A stretch of DNA of 64,000 nt from Streptomyces sp. ICC1 (GTDB lineage: Bacteria > Actinomycetota > Actinomycetes > Streptomycetales > Streptomycetaceae), in assembly GCF_003287935.1 (NCBI RefSeq), contig NZ_CP030287.1, positions 1,674,001 through 1,738,000 of the forward strand, read 5' to 3'. Under the pieces are notes generated by a model, which was not told where the DNA came from, did no database searches, and worked only from the letters and a program-made list of their open reading frames with translations. This document shows positions 1 through 8,228 of the stretch, one piece after another. The stretch's first letter is position 1, and each line of letters opens with the position of its first letter. The translations under genes and the position numbers were made by a program.

Positions 1-1
1 C

Positions 2-478
2 GCCGGCCGCATCGTCGGCAACGCCACCGGCCAGGAAATGCAGCTGATGCGCTGCACCGGCCGCGGCCAGGTCTTCCTCGCGGAGACCGGCGCCCACCTG
101 CACGCCATCGAGCTCCAGGGCGACGGCATCTGCGTCTCCGCCGAGAGCGTCCTCGCCTTCGACGAGTCGCTCCAGCACGAGGTCCGCCGCATCGAGGGCC
201 ACGGCATCCCCGGCGGCGCGCTGTTCACCATGCAGTTCCAGGGCACCGGCACGGTGATCGTCAAGACGCACGGCGTGCCCGTCGTCCTGCCCGTCACCCC
301 GACCACCTTCGCCGACAGCAACGCCATCGTCGCGTGGTCCTCCGCCGCCCAGGTGATCATCTCCAGCCAGGTCCGGCTGCGCCGCAACGCCTACCCCGGC
401 CACAGCGGGGAGACCGTGAACCTCCAGTTCCGCGGCGCTCCCGGCAACTTCATCGTCGTCCAGCCGTACGAGGTCTGA
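2..478 (+). CDS. AIM24 family protein, 5' end missing
   Basis: First of three tandem AIM24-family (TIGR00266-like, DUF124) genes. The reading frame is open from the second base of the window, so the true start lies upstream and only the last 158 residues are visible. The fold is a trimeric beta-barrel in structurally known relatives; the molecular role in actinobacteria is not established. The segments MQLMRCTGRGQVFLAE, VLAFDESL and the terminal FIVVQPYEV are matched by equivalent segments in the next two genes, which supports paralogy. The next gene starts 11 bases after this stop, so the three probably form one operon. Confidence 0.85.
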   Translation, partial: AGRIVGNATGQEMQLMRCTGRGQVFLAETGAHLHAIELQGDGICVSAESVLAFDESLQHEVRRIEGHGIPGGALFTMQFQGTGTVIVKTHGVPVVLPVTPTTFADSNAIVAWSSAAQVIISSQVRLRRNAYPGHSGETVNLQFRGAPGNFIVVQPYEV

Positions 479-489
479 GGGAGCCCCAC

Positions 490-1188
490 ATGAATGCCAT
501 GAACGCAATGAACCAGCAGCTCGCGGGCTACGCCCCGACCCCCGTCACGGCCCGCATGGAGAACCACGGCCGGGCCATGCTCAAGGTCGCCATGCAGAGC
601 GGCCAGGACCTCTTCGCGCGCACCGGATCGATGGTCGCCTACGAGGGCTTCGTGCAGTACGAGCCCAACCCGCCGGCCGTCCGCCAGATGGCCTCGCAGT
701 GGCTCACCGGCGAGGGCGCCCCGCTGATGAAGTGCACGGGCGACGGCCTGCTCTACCTCGCCGACTACGGCGCGGACGTCGTCGTCATCAACCTCAACAA
801 CGACTCGCTCTCGGTGAACGGCACCAGCCTCCTCGCCTTCGACGCCCACCTCCAGTGGGGCGTCGAGCGGGTCAAGGGCATGGCCAAGTTCGCCGGCCAG
901 GGCCTGTTCAACGTCTCGGTCGCCGGCACCGGCTGGGTCGCCATCACCTCGCGCGGCACCCCGATCGTGGTCGACTGCGGCCGCGGCGAGGACGAGACCT
1001 ACGTCGACCCCGACGCGCTCGTCGCCTGGTCCCCGAACCTCAAGGTCAAGGGCAAGCGCAGCTTCAAGGCCTCGTCGATGATCGGCCGGGGCAGCGGGGA
1101 GGCCTACCAGATGGCCTTCTCAGGCCAGGGCATCGTCGTCGTACAGCCCAGCGAGGACAGCACCGACCGGCTCCGGGCCCGGGGCTGA
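490..1188 (+). CDS. AIM24 family protein (second copy)
   Basis: A 232-residue AIM24-family protein. The start is the ATG preceded by GAGGGAGCCCCAC, which gives a good ribosome site; a longer open frame upstream is only overlap with the previous gene. Shared landmarks with its neighbours: ARTGSMVAYEG near residue 40, LMKCTGDGLLYLADYGADVVV, LLAFDAHLQWGVE and a C-terminal GIVVVQPSE. No signal peptide or membrane segment is apparent, so a cytoplasmic or surface-associated soluble protein is likely. The exact function of this family in Streptomyces is unknown; genes of this type often sit near TerD-type stress genes, which cannot be checked here because the upstream flank is outside the window. 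Confidence 0.85.
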   Translation: MNAMNAMNQQLAGYAPTPVTARMENHGRAMLKVAMQSGQDLFARTGSMVAYEGFVQYEPNPPAVRQMASQWLTGEGAPLMKCTGDGLLYLADYGADVVVINLNNDSLSVNGTSLLAFDAHLQWGVERVKGMAKFAGQGLFNVSVAGTGWVAITSRGTPIVVDCGRGEDETYVDPDALVAWSPNLKVKGKRSFKASSMIGRGSGEAYQMAFSGQGIVVVQPSEDSTDRLRARG

Positions 1189-1205
1189 GGGGGAGAAGAC
1201 ACATC

Positions 1206-1961
1206 ATGCAGAGCTCACTTTTCGCCCACTCCGAGGCACAGTCCCAGGAGCGGTACGCCGTCCAGAACCCGCAGCTGCTGCGGGTCTCGCTCAGCGGCTC
1301 CGACGACGTGCTCGCCCGCAAGGGCGCCATGGTCGCCTACCAGGGGATCATCGACTTCGACGGCGAGTACCAGAGCACCGGCCAGCGAAACGCCCGCAGC
1401 CGCACCGGCGAGGGCCTGGACCTCATGCGCTGCTCCGGGCAGGGCACGGTCTACCTGGCCAACCTGGCGCAGTACGTCCACGTCCTGGACGTGGACCAGG
1501 ACGGCCTCACCGTCGACAGCAGCTACGTGCTGGCCCTGGACTCCACCCTGCACACCGAGGTCATCGCGGTGGACAGCCAGTACGGGATCTCCGGCTCCGG
1601 CAAGTACCAGCTCAACATCACCGGCCGCGGCAAGGTCGCGCTGATGACCTCCGGGCAGCCGCTGATGATGCAGGTCACGCCCGACAAGTACGTCAACGCC
1701 GACGCGGACGCCATCGTCGCCTGGTCCACCTCGCTGCGCGTGCAGATGCAGGCCCAGACGCACTCCACCGGCGTGTGGCGGCGGCGCGGCAACACCGGCG
1801 AGGGCTGGGAGCTCAGCTTCCTCGGCACCGGCTTCGCGCTGGTCCAGCCCAGCGAGATGCTCCCGCCGCAGAACGCCCAGATCGGCCAGGGCGCGGCCGC
1901 GCAGTTCGGCATGGGCCAGCAGGGCGCCCACGCGCAGAACCAGAACAACGCCTGGAACTGA
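1206..1961 (+). CDS. AIM24 family protein (third copy)
   Basis: A 251-residue AIM24-family protein, third in the tandem array. The ATG follows GGGGGAGAAGACACATC, a clear ribosome site, 17 bases after the preceding stop. It keeps the family landmarks ARKGAMVAYQG, LMRCSGQGTVYLAN, VLALDSTLHTEV and GFALVQPSE. It differs from its paralogs by an N-terminal leader rich in polar residues and a C-terminal glutamine/asparagine/glycine-rich tail of about 35 residues (QNAQIGQGAAAQFGMGQ). A strong hairpin terminator follows, so this is the last gene of the operon. Function unknown beyond family membership. Confidence 0.85.
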   Translation: MQSSLFAHSEAQSQERYAVQNPQLLRVSLSGSDDVLARKGAMVAYQGIIDFDGEYQSTGQRNARSRTGEGLDLMRCSGQGTVYLANLAQYVHVLDVDQDGLTVDSSYVLALDSTLHTEVIAVDSQYGISGSGKYQLNITGRGKVALMTSGQPLMMQVTPDKYVNADADAIVAWSTSLRVQMQAQTHSTGVWRRRGNTGEGWELSFLGTGFALVQPSEMLPPQNAQIGQGAAAQFGMGQQGAHAQNQNNAWN

Positions 1962-1983
1962 TCCGCGGCAGGCTCGCGGACAC

Positions 1984-2025
1984 GGAAGAGGGGCGGCCCC
2001 GCATCGGTGGGCCCGCCCCTCTTCC
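1984..2025. terminator. bidirectional hairpin terminator
   Basis: A perfect 13-base-pair inverted repeat (GGAAGAGGGGCGG and its complement) closes a short loop between two convergent genes, the third AIM24 gene and the Nudix gene. It can serve both strands. Confidence 0.8.
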
Positions 2026-2044
2026 ACGTCCGGCCGGCGCCGGC

Positions 2045-2569
2045 TCAGAGCCGCGCCAGGGTCGCCTCCAGCAGCCGCACCACCGAGGCGTCGGCCACCG
2101 CCGCCACCTCTCCGTACGGGAACCAGCGCAGGTCCAGCGACTCCTCGCTGATCGCTTCGACCGCCTCGGCGGGCGCCAGCGCCGCGTACTGCACGTCCAG
2201 GTGCCAGTTGCACGGGGCCGGGATCGGGTGCCGGTCGAGCCGCACCGGGCCGCCGGGCAGCAGCGTCAGCCCCTGCGCGATGCCCGACTCCTCGACGGCC
2301 TCGCGCAGGGCGACCCCGGCGAGCGTGGTGTCACCGGGCTCGCAGTGCCCGCCCATCTGGAGCCACATCCCGAGCTTCTTGTGCAGGGTCAGCAGTACGC
2401 GGCCCCGCGCCGGGTCGATCACCAGCGCGCTCCCGGTGATGTGCCCGGCCTGACAGGGCTTGTAGACCCCGTCCGGATGCGCGGCCAGGTGGTCCAGGTA
2501 CAGGTCGCGCAGCTCGGGCTGGTCCCCGTAGGACTTCAGGACCGCCGCCGCTTCGTCGTGCAGGCTCAC
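2045..2569 (-). CDS. NUDIX hydrolase
   Basis: A 174-residue Nudix-family pyrophosphohydrolase. The Nudix box is visible as GGHCEPGD followed by REAVEESGI, with one residue more than the textbook spacing between the two halves, a variant common in this subfamily. The glutamates of REAVEE would bind the catalytic magnesium. Substrate cannot be told from sequence. The start is a GTG that overlaps the TGA of the upstream zincin-like gene (GTGA), implying translational coupling. An upstream start is excluded by that overlap. Cytoplasmic; no signal peptide. Confidence 0.85.
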   Translation of the reverse strand: MSLHDEAAAVLKSYGDQPELRDLYLDHLAAHPDGVYKPCQAGHITGSALVIDPARGRVLLTLHKKLGMWLQMGGHCEPGDTTLAGVALREAVEESGIAQGLTLLPGGPVRLDRHPIPAPCNWHLDVQYAALAPAEAVEAISEESLDLRWFPYGEVAAVADASVVRLLEATLARL

Positions 2570-3987
2570 TTCTTGTCTTCGCCGTCCTGCTCGTCGCCGT
2601 CCTGTTCGCGCTTCTGGGCGGCGGCCTCACCGAGCATCTTGTCGATCTCGGAGAAGTCGAGCTGCTCCCGGTGCACGAACCCGTCCGGATCGTCCAGGTC
2701 GGAGGCGGTCGGCAGCATGTCGGGGTGCTCCCACAGCCCGTCGCGCCCGTCCACGCCGCGCGCGTCGGTGAGCGAGGCCCACAGCCGCGAGGCGTCGCGC
2801 AGCCGGCGCGGCCGCAGTTCCAGCCCGATCAGCGTCGCGAAGGTCTGCTCCGCCGGGCCGCCGGAGGCGCGCCGCCGGCGCATGGTCTCGCGCATGGCGT
2901 CCGCCGAGGTCAGCCGGGGCTTGGCCGCCTCGTGCACGACCGCGTCCACCCAGCCCTCGACCAGCGCGAGCGCCGTCTCGAGGCGGGCCAGCGCGGCCTT
3001 CTGCTCCGGGGTGTCCTGCGGCTGGAACATGCCGCCCTGGAGGGCTTCCTGCAACTGCTCCGGGTTCGACGGGTCGAGCTGGCCGACCACGTCCTCCAGC
3101 TTGGAGGTGTCGACCTTGATGCCCCGCGCGTACCCCTCGACCGCGCCGAACAGGTGCGAGCGCAGCCACGGCACGTGGGCGAAGAGCCGCGCGTGGGCGG
3201 CCTCGCGCAGCGCCAGGTACAGCCGGACCTCGTCCGAGGAGACGCCCAGGTCCTTGCCGAAGCTCTCGATGTTCAGCGGCAGCAGCGCGGCCTTGCCGGC
3301 CGGCCCCAGCGGCAGCCCGATGTCGGTCGAGCCGACGACCTCGCCCGCGAGGGTGCCCACGGCCTGGCCGATCTGCTGGCCGAACATGGCCCCGCCCATG
3401 GAGCGCATCATGCCGAGCAGCGGGCCCGCCATGGCCTGCATCTCCTCGGGCAGCACGCCGCCCATGGCCGCGCCGACGCGCTCGGCGACCGGGTCCACGA
3501 GCTCCTTCCACACCGGGAGGGTCTGCTCGACCCACTCGGCGCGGCTCCACGCGACGGCCGTCGCGGCGCCCGACGGCAGCGAGGTGACGTCATCGAGCCA
3601 GTGGTCGGCCAGCCGCATGGCCTCCTCGACCGCGGACTTCTCGGCGATGCCCACGCTGGCGTCCTTGACGCCGTCCGAGGTGCCCTGGGCCACGGTCTGG
3701 CGGGCGATGTCCTTGGCCATGTCCCAGTTGACCGGCCCGCCCTCGTAGCTCAGCATTTGGCCGAGCTGCTGGAAGGCGGCGCCCAGGTCGTTCGGGTTCA
3801 TCGAGCCGAACATCGCCGCGAACGGATTGTCGGCGCCCCCGGGCAGGCCGGCGCCTCCGGGCAGGCCCGTGCCGAACCCGAACGGGTCCGGGCCGCTCTG
3901 ACCTCCCTGATTGCCCTTCTTCTTGCCTTCGTCGCCGCTTTCCGGCTCCTCCGGCGGAAGGCCGAATCCGAATGGGGTGTCGCTCAC
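2566..3987 (-). CDS. zinc-dependent metalloprotease-like protein (DUF2342/Zincin_2)
   Basis: A 473-residue protein of the actinobacterial Zincin_2/DUF2342 family, often labelled 'zinc-dependent metalloprotease' or F420-biosynthesis-associated, though no activity is proven for most members. The GTG start is chosen because the protein then begins SDTPFGFGLPPEEPE, typical of the family; the open frame runs 25 codons further upstream without family similarity. The N-terminal 80 residues are glycine/proline rich and disordered. The central part has the family region LALREAAHARLFAHVPWL with a putative metal-binding histidine. The C-terminus is highly charged (EQDGDEQDGEDKK). It is coupled by a 4-base overlap to the Nudix gene. 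Confidence 0.8.
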   Translation of the reverse strand: MSDTPFGFGLPPEEPESGDEGKKKGNQGGQSGPDPFGFGTGLPGGAGLPGGADNPFAAMFGSMNPNDLGAAFQQLGQMLSYEGGPVNWDMAKDIARQTVAQGTSDGVKDASVGIAEKSAVEEAMRLADHWLDDVTSLPSGAATAVAWSRAEWVEQTLPVWKELVDPVAERVGAAMGGVLPEEMQAMAGPLLGMMRSMGGAMFGQQIGQAVGTLAGEVVGSTDIGLPLGPAGKAALLPLNIESFGKDLGVSSDEVRLYLALREAAHARLFAHVPWLRSHLFGAVEGYARGIKVDTSKLEDVVGQLDPSNPEQLQEALQGGMFQPQDTPEQKAALARLETALALVEGWVDAVVHEAAKPRLTSADAMRETMRRRRASGGPAEQTFATLIGLELRPRRLRDASRLWASLTDARGVDGRDGLWEHPDMLPTASDLDDPDGFVHREQLDFSEIDKMLGEAAAQKREQDGDEQDGEDKK

Positions 3988-4179
3988 GGGTTTCCTCGGC
4001 TCGTAGGGCCGCCGGCGGGGGCCGGCGGGCAATGGTCGGACAACACCACCCAGCGTAGACACCAGACCCGCTTGCGGGCTCGGTGCTCCGTCGGCTCCCG
4101 GCCTGCGGCAGGATGGACATCACCTGGTAGGTACGCGTCACGGCGCGCCCCTACTGAAGACAACCGCTGGAGACGCCTG

Positions 4180-5373
4180 GTGAGTTCCCCGGATCCGCAC
4201 GCTTTGGACAATCACGGCTCGGACGAGTACGGCCGAGGGTCGCACGAGGCCGAATCCCGTGCTGGGCACGGTGACGGCGCCCAGGGCGTTCGCCAGCCGC
4301 GTAACCCGGACGGTTCCTCGCGGCGCAGCCCCGTGATCGCCGTGACCGGAGCCGCGTCGGGCGTCGGCGCCGCACTGGTGAGCCGGCTGGCCGCGTCCGA
4401 CGAGGTCAAGCAGGTCGTCGCGATCGACGAGCGGCGCGGGGACTGCGCGGCCGCGCAGTGGCACCTCCTGGACGTCCGGGACCCGGCGATCGCGGAGAAG
4501 CTGCGCGGCGCGGACGTCGTGGTGCACCTGGCGCTCGACCTCGACCTGGAGACGGACCCGGCGGCCCGTACGGCGTACAACGTGCGCGGGACCCAGACCG
4601 TGCTCACCGCCGCCGCGGCGGCCGGGGTGCACCGGGTCGTGCTCTGCACCTCGGCGATGGTCTACGGGGCCCTGCCGGACAACGACATCCCGCTCTCCGA
4701 GGACGCCGAGCTGCGGGCCACCGCCGAGGCGACCGGCGTGGGCGACCTGCTGGAGATCGAGCGGCTGGGCCGCCGGGCGCCGCGCGCCCACCCCGGCCTG
4801 AACGTCACCGTGGTCCGTCCGGCGGTGCTGGTCGGCGGCACGGACACCGCGCTGACCCGGTACTTCGAGTCCCCGCGCCTGCTGGTGGTGGCCGGGTCCC
4901 GCCCGACGTGGCAGTTCTGCCACGTGGAGGACCTGGTCAGCGCGCTGGAGTACGCGGCGCTGGAGAAGGTCGAGGGCGAGCTGGCCGTGGGCTGCGAGGG
5001 CTGGCTGGAGCAGGAGGAGGTCGAGGAGCTGAGCGGGATCCGCCGCATGGAGCTCCCGTCCGCCGTCGCCCTGGGCGCGGCCGCCCGGCTGCACCGGATC
5101 GGACTGACCCCGTCCCCGGCCGGGGACCTGGCGTACACGATGCACCCGTGGGTGGTCAGCGTCAGCGGGCTGCACGCGGCGGGCTGGCGGCCGCGCTGGA
5201 CGAACGAGGAGGTGCTCGCGGAGCTCCTCCAGGAGGTCGCGGGCCGGCACACGGTCGCGGGCCGCCGGCTGGGGCGCAAGGACGCCACCGCGGCGGGTGC
5301 GGCCGGTGCGACGGTCGCGCTGCTGGGCGCCGCCGCCGCGATCCGCGCCGCCCGCAGGCGCCGGGGCATCTGA
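4180..5373 (+). CDS. SDR family NAD-dependent epimerase/dehydratase
   Basis: A 397-residue extended short-chain dehydrogenase/reductase. After a polar, probably disordered leader of about 50 residues, a Rossmann motif TGAASGVGAALV appears, followed by the acidic residue of VVAIDE that would bind the NAD ribose, and the catalytic-region LCTSAMVYGA with tyrosine in place. The extreme C-terminus is an alanine-rich hydrophobic stretch ending in RRRRGI that could anchor it to the membrane. The GTG start has GGAGA seven bases upstream. Substrate is unknown. It is transcribed divergently from the zincin-like gene. Confidence 0.8.
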   Translation: MSSPDPHALDNHGSDEYGRGSHEAESRAGHGDGAQGVRQPRNPDGSSRRSPVIAVTGAASGVGAALVSRLAASDEVKQVVAIDERRGDCAAAQWHLLDVRDPAIAEKLRGADVVVHLALDLDLETDPAARTAYNVRGTQTVLTAAAAAGVHRVVLCTSAMVYGALPDNDIPLSEDAELRATAEATGVGDLLEIERLGRRAPRAHPGLNVTVVRPAVLVGGTDTALTRYFESPRLLVVAGSRPTWQFCHVEDLVSALEYAALEKVEGELAVGCEGWLEQEEVEELSGIRRMELPSAVALGAAARLHRIGLTPSPAGDLAYTMHPWVVSVSGLHAAGWRPRWTNEEVLAELLQEVAGRHTVAGRRLGRKDATAAGAAGATVALLGAAAAIRAARRRRGI

Positions 5374-5376
5374 CGG

Positions 5377-5401
5377 GGCCCGGGCCGACGCGGCCCGGGC
5401 C
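5377..5401 (+). terminator. hairpin terminator after SDR gene
   Basis: Perfect inverted repeat GGCCCGGGCC around a 5-base loop, starting four bases after the SDR stop codon; no T-tract. Confidence 0.6.
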
Positions 5402-5510
5402 GGGCCCGGTCCTCCCGGGCGGCGGACCCGGTTCCTGTAGGAGGCTCCCAAGGGCGCGGGCGCGGCCCGGGTGAAACGGCTATTCCGCCGAGTCGGCGGT
5501 CTAGGGCACG

Positions 5511-5981
<471 letters not shown>

Positions 5982-6106
5982 CACCCACAGACCACCCTTT
6001 TTCCCCCATTCGGACGCGCAACACGCCCTCGATTTGCGTAACCCCCTCCCGGGTACCAGCGTTGAAGCCACCAGACACACGTACTTCGGGGTAGGGAGGC
6101 ACGCCC

Positions 6107-6304
6107 ATGGCGTCACTGGCGTGGTTGCTGATTCCGCTGTTCGCCGCGGTCGGAGCGGCGATATGGGGCAGCTGGGCGGCACGCGACCGTACCGCGGGCG
6201 ACATATCCGAGCTCGCGGGCTACGCGAGATTCCGCGAGGCCATGGGCAGGGAAGAACAGACCCGGGCGAAGGCGGACGCGCACTCCGGCCCCGACGCCGT
6301 CTGA
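6107..6304 (+). CDS. small membrane protein
   Basis: A 65-residue protein with one N-terminal hydrophobic helix (LAWLLIPLFAAVGAAIWGSW), then a polar tail with alternating charges. It starts with ATG after GTAGGGAGGCACGCCC, a good ribosome site. No known domain; it looks like the short conserved single-pass membrane proteins found between moaE and the PDZ protease gene in streptomycetes. Function unknown. Most likely oriented with the charged tail in the cytoplasm. Confidence 0.7.
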   Translation: MASLAWLLIPLFAAVGAAIWGSWAARDRTAGDISELAGYARFREAMGREEQTRAKADAHSGPDAV

Positions 6305-6390
6305 GGCGCCCGGCCCCGCCTGAGGCGCCCCGGCCCCGTACGGACCGGCCCCGCAGGCCGCCCGCCAGGGCCGTCCCGTACTGTCGATCC

Positions 6391-7479
6391 ATGCCACGCC
6401 GCACTGCGACGATGCTCGCTTCCACCCTGCTGCTCTTCGCCCTGCTCTGCGCAGGGGTGTTCATGAGGGTCCCGTACTCCGAGATGAGTCCGGGCCCGAC
6501 CGTGAACACGCTGGGGGACTCGCACGGCGAGCCCGTCCTGAACATCTCGGGGCACAAGACCTACCCGACGACGGGGCACCTGAACATGACGACGGTCCGC
6601 GTCACCGGCGCGGACTACGACATGAACCTGCTCGAGGCGGTCTACGGCTGGGCGGCCGGCGACAACATCGTCGTACCGCACGAGAACCTGTACCCGAACG
6701 GCAAGACCGACCGGGAGTCCACGCAGGAGAACGCCGAGGAGTTCAGCCAGTCGCAGGAGAGCGCGAAGGTGGCCGCCCTCCAGCAGGTCGGCATCCCGGT
6801 CTCCTCCCGCGTGGTCGTCGCCACCGTGGTCAAGGACAGCCCCTCCGAGGGCAAGCTGCACGCCGGCGACGTGATCAAGGCAGTGGACGGCACCCCGGTC
6901 AACGCCCCCGGCGACGTGGCCAAGCTCGTCACCAAGCACAAGGCCGGCGAGCCGGTCGAATTCACCGTCGTGCCCGCCGCCGAGGCCGCCGAGGCCGAGA
7001 AGGCCCACCGCGAGCCCACCGGCACGACGAAGGTCACGATCACCTCGGCCAAGGCCGAGGACGACGGCCACGCCATCGTCGGCATCCGGGCCGACACCGA
7101 CCACACCTTCCCGTTCACGATCGACATCAAGCTCGCCGACGTGGGCGGCCCCAGCGCCGGCCTGATGTTCGCGCTCGGCATCGTCGACAAGCTCACCCCG
7201 GAGAACCTGACCGGCGGCAAGTTCATCGCCGGCACCGGCACCATCGACGACGCGGGCAAGGTCGGCCCGATCGGCGGCATCCAGATGAAGACCATCGGCG
7301 CCCGCCAGGCCGGGGCCCAGTACTTCCTGACGCCCGCCGAGAACTGCGCCTCCGCCGCGGCCGACGTGCCCGACGGGCTGACGCTGGTGAAGGTCTCCAC
7401 CATCGACGACGCGGTCAAGGCACTGGAGAAGATCGGCAAGGGGGACGCGGCCGGACTGCCGCAGTGCACGAAGTCCTGA
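6391..7479 (+). CDS. PDZ and Lon-like (S16) membrane protease, YlbL family
   Basis: A 362-residue secreted or membrane-anchored serine protease of the YlbL type. Order: N-terminal membrane helix (TMLASTLLLFALLCAGVF), an extracytoplasmic region, a PDZ domain at about residues 140-200 (GKLHAGDVIKAVDGTPV), and a Lon-type catalytic domain. The Ser-Lys dyad is visible: Ser255 in GGPSAGLMF and Lys300 in GPIGGIQMK, about 45 residues apart as in Lon. The start is the ATG just before the hydrophobic helix; no ribosome site is seen, but TACTGT lies seven bases upstream and could be a -10 box for a leaderless transcript. Likely a quality-control protease outside the membrane. Confidence 0.88.
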   Translation: MPRRTATMLASTLLLFALLCAGVFMRVPYSEMSPGPTVNTLGDSHGEPVLNISGHKTYPTTGHLNMTTVRVTGADYDMNLLEAVYGWAAGDNIVVPHENLYPNGKTDRESTQENAEEFSQSQESAKVAALQQVGIPVSSRVVVATVVKDSPSEGKLHAGDVIKAVDGTPVNAPGDVAKLVTKHKAGEPVEFTVVPAAEAAEAEKAHREPTGTTKVTITSAKAEDDGHAIVGIRADTDHTFPFTIDIKLADVGGPSAGLMFALGIVDKLTPENLTGGKFIAGTGTIDDAGKVGPIGGIQMKTIGARQAGAQYFLTPAENCASAAADVPDGLTLVKVSTIDDAVKALEKIGKGDAAGLPQCTKS

Positions 7480-7519
7480 CCGCGCCCCCGAGCTCCCGGG
7501 CCCCCGGCCCGGACGGGAC

Positions 7520-8092
7520 CTAGTCGAGGAACGTCGCGGACAGTGCCTCCGCGAGCCCCGGAACCAGGGTCGCGCCGGTCAGCACGTCGTTCGCCGAGTC
7601 CTTCTCCCGCAGCCGTACGGCCGACTCCCGCGATCCGTCGCGCAGGACGCCCACGGTCAGCCGCACCTCCTGCCGGTCCGGGTGGGCGGCGACCCACTGG
7701 GCCAGCTGCTTGTCGCTGAGCCCCTCCGGTACGGCGGACTCCGCGGACGGCGGCAGCATCAGGCGCTCGACGGTCAGCGCGCAGCCGAGGATCGACGGGG
7801 GCCAGGCGATCGTTCCCAGGAACTTGTCCAGCGGGGTCCCGGCCGGCACCTCGTCCTGCTCGATCGGGGTGAGCTGGTTCTTGCCCGTGTCGTCCTGGTC
7901 GAGGCCGAGCTGGCGGGCGACTCCCGGCGCCTCCTTGCGCAGCTTGGCCGTGTCGACCAGGGCGAACAGCCGCGCGGGCTTGTCCCAGCCGAGGGTGGAG
8001 GCGTACTCGTCGATTTCGAGGACGGCACGGGTCAGCGGGCTTGCCGCCATAGGGGTGCCGGGGGACGGCGAAAGGTTGGACATGGACAACAT
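7520..8092 (-). CDS. PPA1309 family protein
   Basis: A 190-residue cytoplasmic protein of the actinobacterial PPA1309 family, recognised from the segments LEIDEYASTLGWDKPARLFALVDT, TIAWPPSILGCALTVERLMLP and VRLTVGVLRDG. The family has no experimentally assigned role. The ATG at the 5' end is used, but MSNLSPSPG three codons in is an alternative. The gene is divergent from the UPF0182 gene, with 136 bases between them that must hold both promoters. This pairing is common in Streptomyces. Confidence 0.8.
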   Translation of the reverse strand: MLSMSNLSPSPGTPMAASPLTRAVLEIDEYASTLGWDKPARLFALVDTAKLRKEAPGVARQLGLDQDDTGKNQLTPIEQDEVPAGTPLDKFLGTIAWPPSILGCALTVERLMLPPSAESAVPEGLSDKQLAQWVAAHPDRQEVRLTVGVLRDGSRESAVRLREKDSANDVLTGATLVPGLAEALSATFLD

Positions 8093-8150
8093 CCTGCCTC
8101 CTTTCCACCGGATACCGGGAACTGACTAAAGCCTCAGTAAGTTGCATGAG

Positions 8151-8173
8151 TGGGCCCTACGATCGGGGGCCCA
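8151..8173. promoter_or_regulatory. inverted repeat in a divergent promoter region
   Basis: TGGGCCC and its complement flank a 9-base spacer between the PPA1309 gene and the UPF0182 gene. It could be an operator or a leader hairpin for the UPF0182 gene; no regulator is identified. Confidence 0.3.
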
Positions 8174-8228
8174 TGCTTTGAAGAAATCTGAGCATCACTT
8201 ACACACAGCGACTTTCGAGGTGCGCACC

